Shown: positions 56,568-64,000 of the stretch, piece after piece
How positions within the stretch are numbered: the first letter of the stretch is position 1
Layout of the letters: each line of letters starts with the position of its first letter
NCBI RefSeq assembly: GCF_033095785.1
Contig: NZ_CP137134.1
Coordinates: 1-64,000, forward strand
Direction: 5' to 3'
DNA length: 64,000 nucleotides
Source of the DNA: Nitrosospira sp. Is2
GTDB lineage: Bacteria > Pseudomonadota > Gammaproteobacteria > Burkholderiales > Nitrosomonadaceae
Program-made: the position numbers and the translations under genes
Notes under the pieces: generated by a model
Seen by the model: the letters and a program-made list of their open reading frames with translations, nothing else
Database searches by the model: none
What the model was told of the DNA's origin: nothing

Positions 56568-57727
56568 CTAGATTGGGCGCCGCTTCCGTCGGGCCATCCA
56601 CCCTATTAGGCCCACCCCGGCCATTAGCATGGCGTAAGAGTTCGGCTCAGGGATAACTTGCGCGATGGCGATGACCTGCCCCGCATTATTTATGCCCAAG
56701 GCTTGCGTAAGAAGTACCCCCTCCGGCACGCTGACCAGCCAGTTGAGGTCCGTCATGCCTGTGCCATGGGGACCAGTTATAAAAGCATGGGCAGTGCGAT
56801 CTGATTCGTAAGCGACCCCTACTACCCGCCCTGGTCATTGATGCCAAGAGCCTCACTGATACTGTAGCCTAAAGCACCTAAATCTCTCGGGCCCTCGCCA
56901 TTGGGGCCGGTAATGAAAGCATGCAGATCCCCCTCCGAGGTGGAGGAAGATCCCGCTACCTGACCGGAATTGTTGATTGCGTTAGCATATGTATATGTTC
57001 CGCCCAAGGAGTCAAGAGCAGTCATGGCGTCCCCGTCGGGACCGGTAATGAAAGCTCGATCGCGTCCGTCCGACGTCAACGAAGAACCTATCACCTGCCC
57101 TTTATCATTAATGTCGACCGCCACGCTGTTATTGCCGCCTAACGTGCCGAGGTCTCTTATGCCCACACCATCAGCGCCGGTGATGAAAGCATGCGAAGTG
57201 CCTCCCGGCGTTTCTGAATAACCCACCAACTGCCCGACATTGTTGATGCCGCTAGCCCAGCTTCGATCTCCCCCTAAAGTGCTCAGGACTCTCATGCCCA
57301 AGCCATCCTCGTCAGTGGCGAATGCTTGCGAAGGCTCCGTAGGTGCTACGGATGAGGCCGCTATTTGACCGGCATTGTTAATATCAGTAGCGAGGCTGTG
57401 ACCCCCGGTAAGAGTGCCAAGATCCCGCATACCCGCCCCATGAGGACCGGTAACGAAAGCATGAGAAAAACCGTCGGGGAGATTGGATGACCCGACTACT
57501 CTGCCCTCATCGTTGATCGCCGTGGCGTAAGTAAAACCTGCGCCCAGGCTTCCAAGATCGGTCAGGGTCCGGCTATTAAGGTCAACGAGGTAAGAGCGTT
57601 GCTGCGCCTCGGCATGAGTAATAAAACCGAAGCTAGCGAATAGGCTCGCGGCGACGATAAAACTGCTTACCTTAGCCCTAGAGATAATTTTCATCACGCG
57701 ACTTTGGAACGAGGGGGCAGTGTTCAT
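56568..57727 (-). pseudogene. HAF-repeat PEP-CTERM protein, frameshifted (locus O)
   Basis: Start 57727 (MNTAPSFQSRVMKI) has AGGAGA; another ATG at 57694 would give MKIISRAKV. Signal peptide ends THAEAQQRS. Five HAF units are read before the frame ends in GINDQGG and TAG; the plus strand at 56821-56832 reads ACTACCCGCCCT, one base short of sisters. Restoring it gives a sixth unit (AHAFITGPHG), then MTDLNWL, PEPNSY and ARRKRRPI, 386 residues in all. The first gene in the array; its promoter is intact. Confidence 0.87.
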
Positions 57728-57775
57728 GGTGATGGTCTCCTGGAAAGACAGCCGCCGCAAGCAAAGCACGCTTTA

Positions 57776-57803
57776 AAAGTAGACGACAGGGCCGAATTGT
57801 CAA
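57776..57803 (-). promoter_or_regulatory. conserved HAF-type promoter of locus O
   Basis: TTGACA, 16 bases, TACTTT on the minus strand, with CGTCTAC; 49 bases ahead of the start at 57727. Best match of the set to a sigma-70 -10 box. Confidence 0.65.
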
Positions 57804-58052
57804 GGCGGGAAAAATTTCCGCTTGCGCCTATCCAGGCTCAGCCAGATCTCGAACATATCGGCGGATTTGCCGTGCTTTGCTGGAACAGCAAGGCGTCAGT
57901 TGGTATAAAACGCGGAGGCTAGTGCGGGGAGGCGGGACGACGTACACCGGATAAGTTGGAGCTTCTACGCATGTCTGGACCAGCACGCGTTTTGCCGCAT
58001 CATCGAAATGACGGTCGCTCACTGCCCGGCGATAATCGGATACAGGGATTTG
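57781..58052. repeat. duplicated intergenic block, copy 2
   Basis: Partner of 44371-44643. The rest of the gap up to 58246 holds no gene I can support. Confidence 0.8.
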
Positions 58053-58246
58053 GCAATGCTCCCAGCACCATCCACTCGATCATTAATCCCGCTAAATACG
58101 TACTTTGGTCCAATTGTTATAGTTCCGAAAAACCGTAATATCAAAACCGTGTGCAGGAGAAGCGGGGTTCGTTCAATTCAACCGGCTATTCGCGGTTTGG
58201 ACTTTTAACTGGAAGGAAGAGCAGTTCAAAATAGAGGAGCGATACT

Positions 58247-58441
58247 ATGGAACTCAGGCTGGAGATTAACTCTGATATTGAATCAAGGCTGAACCGCCTG
58301 GTTGAGCGGTATGGGCACGACAGGGAATACTATCTGTCTGAGCTGACACGCACGGGCATCAGAAACCTTGAAAGCGCATACTGGGCCGAGAGCAGCATTG
58401 ACTCGAATGACGTGATGAGCCGATACGCGTTGGAGGATTAG
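58247..58441 (+). CDS. small ribbon-helix-helix antitoxin-like protein, copy 2
   Basis: 64 residues, most of them identical to copy 1 at 54967 (MELRLEINSDIESRLNRLVE, then RYGHDREYYLSELTRTGIRN and DVMSRYALED). GAGGAG precedes the ATG. The Tyr-rich YGHDREYYLSELTRTGI segment fits the second half of the ribbon-helix-helix fold. No toxin gene follows; the next plus-strand gene is more than 1.9 kb away. It lies just upstream of HAF locus O on the opposite strand. Confidence 0.75.
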   Translation: MELRLEINSDIESRLNRLVERYGHDREYYLSELTRTGIRNLESAYWAESSIDSNDVMSRYALED

Positions 58442-58624
58442 CCTAAGTAATCTTGTAGCGGCAAGCAAACAGGGCTGCGGTGCGCACGAAGCTGCGGATT
58501 TTTAGCGATGGGTGACCTTCATGTGAAAGTTCTCCGGAGGAAAACAGCGCTCCCGCTGACGCGACAAACAGGGCGCTTCGTTTTCAATATAGAAGATCGC
58601 TCAAATCATGCTCAAAAATTCCGA

Positions 58625-59287
58625 TCAGGTATACCCCTCCTCCCATTTAACCGGCGCAAACCGGATCAGCGGCAACGGTGGGTCTCCAACACTGCCGAGG
58701 TCCTGAAGTGCGCGGGAAAGATCGAGCAAAATGTCGGGGGACTTGGGCGACGGAACGGGAATGTCGAATTCCAGCGACAATCGATAACGTTTATGGGGCT
58801 CAGTGAGGGACACCCCTCCTCCGACATCGCGGTGATCCCATACTCCGCCGGTATTCGTCTGCTGTCCCTCCGCATCCCACATGCCAAACTCAAACCCCCT
58901 TACTGCTGGATAGTGCGTGCTGCCGATCACGAGCGATGCAAGTAGCGGCCGGAAAACAAATCCGCCCGTTTGCGGCGTCACGTCCACAAAGACCCGCGTC
59001 TTCCCGGGCCGACGATTTTTGGGATATAGATTGCGCGGGTCAACAGAGAGCGGCAAGCCGAAGAAAATCTGCGTGTCGTAAGTTTGCAGCCGGTTGTCGA
59101 TGCCGACATGCAGATTCAATCCCGGCAGGTTCAGCTCAGGCCCCTCCGCCGAACGCTGCCGCTGGGGTGCGGCGGGAGCAGTACCATCGATATAAGCGGC
59201 ACTTTCCCAGCCGCCACGAAATCCTGCGCAGCCGGTAACCATGACGCATAGCGGCAGGATGATGCAAAGTCCCGATAGTCTGTTCAT
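58625..59287 (-). CDS. outer-envelope lipoprotein, function unknown
   Basis: 220 residues. The signal peptide ends in a lipobox V-T-G-C with Cys20 as the lipidated residue. The mature part contains LPGLNLHVGIDNRLQTYDTQ, FFGLPLSVDPRN and YRLSLEFDIPVPSPKSPDI, apparently beta-rich. I do not recognise the family. Asp is absent at the +2 position (Ala21), so outer-membrane placement is more likely. It stands alone on the minus strand. Confidence 0.75.
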   Translation of the reverse strand: MNRLSGLCIILPLCVMVTGCAGFRGGWESAAYIDGTAPAAPQRQRSAEGPELNLPGLNLHVGIDNRLQTYDTQIFFGLPLSVDPRNLYPKNRRPGKTRVFVDVTPQTGGFVFRPLLASLVIGSTHYPAVRGFEFGMWDAEGQQTNTGGVWDHRDVGGGVSLTEPHKRYRLSLEFDIPVPSPKSPDILLDLSRALQDLGSVGDPPLPLIRFAPVKWEEGYT

Positions 59288-59643
59288 ACCAACCTATATG
59301 AAAACAATTGTTGACGTGCGGCGCATCCGCCATGAGTCGAAGGTGTAATCCGCATTATAAAATACCGGCAGACGAAAGCTGACCCTCAGTTACCTTGGCT
59401 CAGCTACCTGGTTCCATTAACTCGCCGTGGCGGATTGCGGCGATTTAGGCGCGCCTGATGTTGACCCTCCCCTATTCCGGATTGCGCCCGTCCTTAGGAA
59501 CCATTAGGCTACTGTCCCCAAATAGGCCCTGCCTGTCGGCAGGGCACGGGATCCAGGGGGGCGAAGCTCGAATCCTTCCGTCTGGCGGCCATTGTTCCAC
59601 AGGTCGCGCAGACCGGGATTATATTCCCTGGACTCGTTGGGTT
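59288..59643. other. intergenic stretch with a hairpin
   Basis: Between the lipoprotein start and the end of the Spy-like gene. Only the hairpin at 59526-59545 stands out. Confidence 0.4.
59526..59545. other. perfect 8-bp hairpin
   Basis: GCCCTGCC (59526-59533), loop TGTC, GGCAGGGC (59538-59545). It lies about 100 bases beyond the stop of the Spy-like gene; no T-tract follows on either strand. Confidence 0.5.
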
Positions 59644-60138
59644 TCAGGCTTTATTGCGATGCTCCTGCCGATGCTTCTCGCGCATCTGTTTCATCTGCGC
59701 CCGCTGGGTATCGGTCAACACGTTATTTATGTCATTGCGTGTCCGGCTGCGCTGAATGGTCAGGTCGGCCACCAGATTACCCCGCTCCCGTGCCAGTGCC
59801 TCCAACCGGCTTTCGTCACTGTTTCCGGCTCGCCCAAGTTCTTTTAACGCTTTTCGATTGGTCCGCATTTTTTCCTTTAGATCTGCAAATCGGGGCTTGG
59901 CGTTTTCCACAGCCGCTTTAACCGATGCGCGCTGCGCCGTCGTGAGTTGGAGGCGATCCGCCATCTTTTCCCAATACAGCCCTTTGCCCTCCATACCTTG
60001 CCCTATCTTTCCGGAACGTGCCCCGTGATGGCATCCTCGCGCACCGTCTTTCAAATACGTGTCCGAATGCGGATCGGCCAAAGCCATACTGCTTGCCAAT
60101 AACCCGCCGATCAATGAAATTTTGACGATTGTTTTCAT
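59644..60138 (-). CDS. Spy/CpxP-like periplasmic stress protein
   Basis: 164 residues with a signal peptide ending MALADP and two LTxxQ motifs (LTTAQ at 65-69 and LTDTQ at 141-145) in a long helical, Lys/Arg/Glu-rich body. These motifs mark the CpxP/Spy family: periplasmic chaperones, with CpxP also inhibiting the CpxA kinase. It is divergent from a CpxR-like gene and shares its upstream region containing a CpxR box, which points to CpxP-like feedback. A -35 TTGACA is visible at 60219-60224, with a weak -10. Confidence 0.88.
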   Translation of the reverse strand: MKTIVKISLIGGLLASSMALADPHSDTYLKDGARGCHHGARSGKIGQGMEGKGLYWEKMADRLQLTTAQRASVKAAVENAKPRFADLKEKMRTNRKALKELGRAGNSDESRLEALARERGNLVADLTIQRSRTRNDINNVLTDTQRAQMKQMREKHRQEHRNKA

Positions 60139-60240
60139 TTAGCCAGTCCTCTTGATAGTGTTGTCGGAGAATATCGCCGCGAATGTGTACGGCTTGAACA
60201 AAGAATACGGCCGGGCAATGTCAAGAAGGGTTACGGAAGC

Positions 60241-60255
60241 GTAAAGTTGTGTAAA
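60241..60255. promoter_or_regulatory. CpxR-type binding box
   Basis: GTAAA-GTTGT-GTAAA, an exact match to the CpxR consensus GTAAA-N5-GTAAA. It lies 17 bases upstream of the -35 of the Spy/CpxP-like gene and about 100 bases before the cpxR-like gene, so it could serve both. Confidence 0.75.
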
Positions 60256-60353
60256 GAGTCCAGGGGGCGCTGTATTTGGCCGCATTAATTTGGCAATATC
60301 CGTAGCAGATACATCATGCAAGCCTTTGCAAACGATTAACCTGGAAAAAACGG

Positions 60354-61052
60354 ATGGCCCGCATACTGTTGGCGGATGACGATATCGAATTGAGCGGCAT
60401 GCTGGTCGATTATCTTGCGGTAGAAGGCTTCGACGTCGACGTCGCGCATGATGGCGACACGACGTTAAGTAAGACGGCGGCCAACCAGTATGATCTGCTG
60501 ATACTCGATGTGATGATGCCGCGCCGAAATGGTTTCGATGTATTGCGGGAACTGCGCACGCGGTCCCAACTTCCTGTGCTTATGCTGACCGCGCGCGGGC
60601 ATGACGTCGACAGTATCGTCGGGCTCGAGCTTGGAGCAGACGACTATCTCGCGAAACCTTCCAATCCCCGCGTACTGGTGGCGCGAATTCGCGCAATTTT
60701 AAGAAGAGCAGAGGCGCAAGGCGAGTTCCAGAATGGAAAAGATCGGTCCGATCAGATCGTACTTGATGATCTCGTCATGCATACCGGCTCCCGCACGGTT
60801 ACGTGCGGCAACTGTCCCATCGCCATGACTAGCACCGAATTCAGTCTGTTGCACGTGCTGTTGCGGGAAGCGGGCCAGGTTGTTTTGAAAGCAACCCTCT
60901 CACAGCAGGCGCTCGGCCGCAAGTTAAGCCGTTATGACCGCAGCCTCGATATGCATGTAAGCAACCTGCGCAAAAAACTGGGCACGCTGCCGGATGGCCA
61001 GGAGCGAATCAAGACGGTCCGTGGGGTCGGTTATATTTATTCACGGAACTGA
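60354..61052 (+). CDS. cpxR: CpxR-like OmpR-family response regulator
   Basis: 232 residues. Receiver domain with acidic pocket LLADDDIELSGML, phosphoacceptor Asp52 in LLILDVMMPRRNG, and switch Lys in DDYLAKPSNPRVLVAR, followed by a winged-helix domain (AMTSTEFSLLHVLLREAGQV, then LDMHVSNLRKKLG and VRGVGYIYSRN). The SNP in LAKPSNPR replaces the usual PFNPR, a mild change. It is transcribed with the kinase gene, which begins two bases after its stop. The CpxR name rests on sequence type, the adjacent CpxP/Spy-like gene and the CpxR box. Confidence 0.9.
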   Translation: MARILLADDDIELSGMLVDYLAVEGFDVDVAHDGDTTLSKTAANQYDLLILDVMMPRRNGFDVLRELRTRSQLPVLMLTARGHDVDSIVGLELGADDYLAKPSNPRVLVARIRAILRRAEAQGEFQNGKDRSDQIVLDDLVMHTGSRTVTCGNCPIAMTSTEFSLLHVLLREAGQVVLKATLSQQALGRKLSRYDRSLDMHVSNLRKKLGTLPDGQERIKTVRGVGYIYSRN

Positions 61053-61053
61053 T

Positions 61054-62421
61054 GTGCACAGATTATTCTGGAAAATATTTCTATCGTTCTGGCTTACTTT
61101 GGTTGTTTTTGCCGCGTTACTCCTGTTTGCTGTTTCCACCTATCTGGAACATACGCGAACCCAGCAGGATATCGGCAGCATGCGTGCGCGCCTTGCCGAA
61201 TATCTCGATCAAGCCCAAACAGCAGCAAAACAAAACGGTATCGACGGCCTGGAAGCATGGCTTAGCCGCTTGGACCGTCGCGAAGCGATACCGATTTTCC
61301 TGATTGATGAAAGCGGGGAGGACCTTTTGGGGCGTGAGGTGCCTGCTTATATCGTCACAAGGCTGGACCGGAGGCGCCAACATGCTGAACGCATGGAACG
61401 AAAGGCCCCGGCTCACCTGCGGTCAATCCGCCTGGCGGATGGAAGCTCGTATCGCATGGTTCCGGACTTCCAGAGCATCACGTTGCTCAGGGTGTTGCAG
61501 CGGCCGAGAGTTATTGCGTTGCCGGTGACTATTGCAGCCCTGATAAGCGCGCTGGTTTGCCTGTTGCTCAGCCGGTACCAGACGTTCCCGCTGGAGCGGT
61601 TGCGGCGCGCCGCCCAACATATCGCAGCAGGCGACCTTACCCAGCGTGTTTCCCCATCCATGGGTAACCGCCGCGATGAAATCGCCGACTTGGCAGGCGC
61701 ATTCGACAAAATGGCTGAACGCCTCGAAAAAGTCTTCAGTTCGCAGCGGCAACTGCTGAGCGACGCCTCCCATGAACTGCGTTCACCGCTCACACGCATT
61801 CAGGTTGCATTAGGTCTTGCTCGCCAGCGATCAAATGGACAGGCCGAAAACGAGCTCGACCGCATCGAAATCGAGATAGAACGCCTGAATGAACTGATCG
61901 GCCAGCTTCTTGAACTCTCCCGCCTCGAAGCGGGAGTGGATGCCGGGCGTACTGACAAGGTGGATATACGGGAACTGCTCGAAGGACTTATAGAAGATGG
62001 GCAATTTGAAGCAGCGTCACGCGGTTGCAGGGTCGAATTGCGCGAATCCTTTCCGGCGATTGTCCAGTCCAACGCCAGGCTGCTGCACAGCGCGATTGAA
62101 AACGTCGTGCGCAATGCCATCAGGTACACAAAACCCGATACGACCGTAGAAATAAGCATGCTGCCCGATACAGATCGCCAGGATCGCATCCTCGTTCGGA
62201 TTCGTGATCGCGGACCCGGTGTACCTGACGAAATGCTGCTCCACCTTTTCGAGCCCTTCGTCAGGGTGGAAGAAGCGAGGGACCGCACAAGCGGTGGATA
62301 CGGACTCGGGTTGGCCATCGCTGAACGGGCTGTTCGGCTGCATGGCGGCGAAATCATGGCGAGAAATGAACCCGACGAAGGGCTGAGTGTTCATATCCGC
62401 TTGCAGCTCGCCGGAACCTGA
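61054..62421 (+). CDS. cpxA: CpxA-like sensor histidine kinase
   Basis: 455 residues from the GTG at 61054, directly after the response-regulator stop. Two membrane helices (about 8-30 and 155-172) flank a short periplasmic sensor of about 125 residues, followed by HAMP (LLSRYQTFPLERLRRAAQHI), HisKA with His240 in LLSDASHELRSPLTR, and an ATPase domain (NVVRNAIRYTKP; DRGPGVP; GYGLGLAIAERAV). It phosphorylates the partner regulator on envelope stress, by analogy with CpxA. Confidence 0.9.
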   Translation: MHRLFWKIFLSFWLTLVVFAALLLFAVSTYLEHTRTQQDIGSMRARLAEYLDQAQTAAKQNGIDGLEAWLSRLDRREAIPIFLIDESGEDLLGREVPAYIVTRLDRRRQHAERMERKAPAHLRSIRLADGSSYRMVPDFQSITLLRVLQRPRVIALPVTIAALISALVCLLLSRYQTFPLERLRRAAQHIAAGDLTQRVSPSMGNRRDEIADLAGAFDKMAERLEKVFSSQRQLLSDASHELRSPLTRIQVALGLARQRSNGQAENELDRIEIEIERLNELIGQLLELSRLEAGVDAGRTDKVDIRELLEGLIEDGQFEAASRGCRVELRESFPAIVQSNARLLHSAIENVVRNAIRYTKPDTTVEISMLPDTDRQDRILVRIRDRGPGVPDEMLLHLFEPFVRVEEARDRTSGGYGLGLAIAERAVRLHGGEIMARNEPDEGLSVHIRLQLAGT

Positions 62422-62868
62422 GGAGCATTTGACCAATCGAGGCCTTTTTCCTCTTATCCTTCTTCCCGAGCCTGGCATTGGAGACCGGTTTAAAAATCGC
62501 GGTCGCTTCCCCCTGACGCAGTCGCAGGTGCAGCCACCTCCAGCCCAACGAAAAGGCCCGGAAGCAGGATCGCTGCTACCGGGCCATGGCGTTTGCTTCT
62601 ATTTCCACTTTCACTGGGAAAGCGACCACCCCACCATTGCTTCCCCGATTGCATGTTACCAATCCTGGGGCACTTTCCTATTGTACTGAAGTACAACCTG
62701 ACCCTGTTGGACCATGCGCAGGGCTGCGTCGGATTGATGGATCACGTCCCTGGGCTCACGTCCATTTTTTCGCGCTTTCGCCGGAATTCACCCCGAATCT
62801 CCCTAAACCGGCATTGATATTTTGCTTAAAACCCAATACGCTCATCACATCTGATCTGGAGGACAAAC
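62422..62868. other. intergenic stretch with a strong hairpin
   Basis: No gene supported. It contains the hairpin at 62555-62585. Confidence 0.4.
62555..62585 (-). terminator. terminator-like hairpin
   Basis: Two 13-bp arms with one mismatch (GGCCCGGAAGCAG and CTGCTACCGGGCC) around a 5-base loop. Read on the minus strand the stem is followed by TTTT (complement of 62551-62554). It may stop antisense transcripts coming toward the kinase gene; on the plus strand there is no T-tract. Confidence 0.5.
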
Positions 62869-63069
62869 ATGAATGCGGAGTACAAGGGATACAAAATTAC
62901 TGCCTGGGCGGAGCGTGACGACACAACCGGTCTCTGGAATGGTCGCTACCGGATTCTTGACGAGAAGGGCGTGGTTGCCTACGAAAGCTTCGCCGAGCCG
63001 ACGGATGATGAAAGCACGGCGCACGAAGCCGCGAGTGCAAAAGCCCGCGCATGGGTCGATGAGCAATAG
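62869..63069 (+). CDS. small soluble protein of unknown function
   Basis: 66 residues, start with TGGAGG seven bases upstream. The sequence MNAEYKGYKITAWAERDD, then GLWNGRYRILDEKGVVAYES and a helical Glu/Ala-rich end, looks like one beta sheet with a helix. I do not recognise the family. No partner gene is adjacent. Confidence 0.65.
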   Translation: MNAEYKGYKITAWAERDDTTGLWNGRYRILDEKGVVAYESFAEPTDDESTAHEAASAKARAWVDEQ

Positions 63070-63204
63070 GCGGTCGCTAAGTGATTCAGCCCGCGGAATA
63101 CATCAATCCCGGCCCGCCATTACAAGAATCAGCCTCGTGTAACCCGAAAACCAGAAGCCCCTTTCTGGCTATTCACGCCGGCTATTCGCGCCGGCCACTC
63201 GCGC

Positions 63205-63681
63205 TCAGTGCTCGATACCCTTTGCGCGCAGTTCAGCCTGCGCCTCCGCGGTCTTTTCCAGGTCCAGCCCCATGTACTTCAGCACCCCGTCCGTCTTGGT
63301 AAATTGCAGGTCGCGGTATTCAACCACCTGAACACGGTTGCCCCAGGGGTCGAGGAAGTCCAGCCTGCCACCTTCCAGCATGGTCGCCCCTGCCGCTATG
63401 GCGAGTTCTCGCACGCGCGAACGGTCATCGACCACCAGGCCGAAATGCCGCTGGTCATCCGAGGGCTGTTTCCGCCCTCTCATCAGGGCGATGAACTGAT
63501 CGCCCATGTCGATAAAAGCGGCGCCCTGGCCTCGGCCCCGTAATGTGAAAGCGAAGATGCGGCCGTAGAAGTCCAGCGCCTCGTCGATATCTCCCACCTC
63601 AAGGGCAATGTGATTGACTCCGACGATGTGCGGTTTGGTTTTTTCGCCCGCGCTTCTCTCGCTCCTGTCTTTCTCATCCAT
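63205..63681 (-). CDS. VOC-family (glyoxalase-like) protein
   Basis: 158 residues from the ATG at 63681 (GAGGAAACC before it); an upstream in-frame ATG at 63792 lacks such a site. The domain is clear: HIVGVNHIALEVGDIDEALD, then FYGRIFAFTLRGRGQGAAFI, HFGLVVDDRSRVRELAIAAG, and FLDPWGNRVQVVEYRDLQF. His, Asp and Glu residues of the metal site appear conserved (NHIALEV, HFGLVV, VVEY). Typical roles are isomerase, dioxygenase or resistance functions; the substrate is unknown. Confidence 0.87.
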   Translation of the reverse strand: MDEKDRSERSAGEKTKPHIVGVNHIALEVGDIDEALDFYGRIFAFTLRGRGQGAAFIDMGDQFIALMRGRKQPSDDQRHFGLVVDDRSRVRELAIAAGATMLEGGRLDFLDPWGNRVQVVEYRDLQFTKTDGVLKYMGLDLEKTAEAQAELRAKGIEH

Positions 63682-64000
63682 GGTTTCCTCGTCTATCATG
63701 CTTTCCCGACTGCACTGGTTTGATTGCACTGGTTTGACTCCCCCGGTTGATTGCACTTTATCCTTGGCTGCGCCAGCCGAATCTCGCTTCATGCCGCCTC
63801 ATGATATCTCTACCCAACCTGAATTGCCATGGGAGGCCATCACCAGGGGGTCTGCCCGCCTGGTGAAGCGCTCGTTGCTCAGGGATAAATCTTCGGGCAG
63901 GTAAATCCTGGGGGCAGGTGAATCTTCCCTGAATCTCATCTAACCTGAAGATGATGGTTCGCGGAAATTGTCTTACCCTTCGGTCCAACCGCTCCGCCGA
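63682..64000. other. window end, no supported gene
   Basis: Leader region of the VOC gene and the right edge of the window. Frames here lack start signals or family resemblance. Confidence 0.35.

Noticed and set aside
41082..57727. CRISPR-like periodicity
   Set aside because: The repeats have a period of about 140 bases, are coding, and diverge in protein-level patterns; there are no short identical repeats with unique spacers or cas genes.

Overview
The window looks like a chromosomal segment of a betaproteobacterium, most probably an ammonia oxidiser of the Nitrosomonadaceae (Nitrosospira-like). The grounds are a cytochrome P460 gene, an alaA-hom-thrC amino-acid cluster, a class I fructose-bisphosphate aldolase, and above all a large array of secreted HAF-repeat proteins with PEP-CTERM sorting tails. 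The genus is an inference; there is no rRNA gene in the window to confirm it. No tRNA, CRISPR array, complete insertion sequence or prophage was recognised.

Layout. 1-8.1 kb: accessory genes (edge-truncated ribbon-helix-helix protein, AhpD-like protein, cytochrome P460, periplasmic cupin, an outlying HAF gene with a frameshift, isochorismatase-family hydrolase, two short-chain dehydrogenases). 8.2-11.4 kb: a decaying patch with a HAF stub, a TetR regulator with a palindromic operator, and two genes (metallo-beta-lactamase fold, methyltransferase) each broken by a TGA where a glycine GGA is expected. 11.6-25.8 kb: housekeeping genes (clpB with a sigma-32-type promoter, nadC, a Kef-like antiporter/gamma-glutamyl ligase/gamma-glutamyl hydrolase operon, an HU protein, then alaA-hom-thrC). 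25.8-37 kb: signalling genes (REC-EAL regulator, 1371-residue hybrid histidine kinase translationally coupled to a urea-binding-like periplasmic protein, histone-deacetylase-like hydrolase, LapD-like c-di-GMP receptor). 37-41 kb: an unrecognised membrane protein with an EF-hand loop, the aldolase, and a DUF190 protein.

41-57.7 kb is the striking part: 13 HAF/PEP-CTERM genes in a row, all on the minus strand, with two more loci at 3.7 and 8.2 kb and a small remnant at 5.1 kb. Eight are intact (368-393 residues). Twelve of the 15 loci encode exactly six HAF units once single lesions are corrected. Seven loci each carry one net indel that destroys the reading frame, and in every case correcting that one indel restores a complete frame. 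Six of the genes share a promoter-like element (TTGAC, 13 bp, CGTCTAC) at a fixed geometry 49-69 bp upstream of the start codon. Four members (49.6-54.7 kb) form a tandem of 1.31-1.37 kb units with conversion-like identical tracts. No exosortase gene is in the window, so anchoring machinery must lie elsewhere.

58-64 kb: a second copy of a small ribbon-helix-helix gene, a lipoprotein, and a Cpx-like envelope-stress locus (Spy/CpxP-like protein divergent from a CpxR-like regulator and CpxA-like kinase, with a perfect GTAAA-N5-GTAAA box between them), then a small unknown protein and a VOC-family protein.
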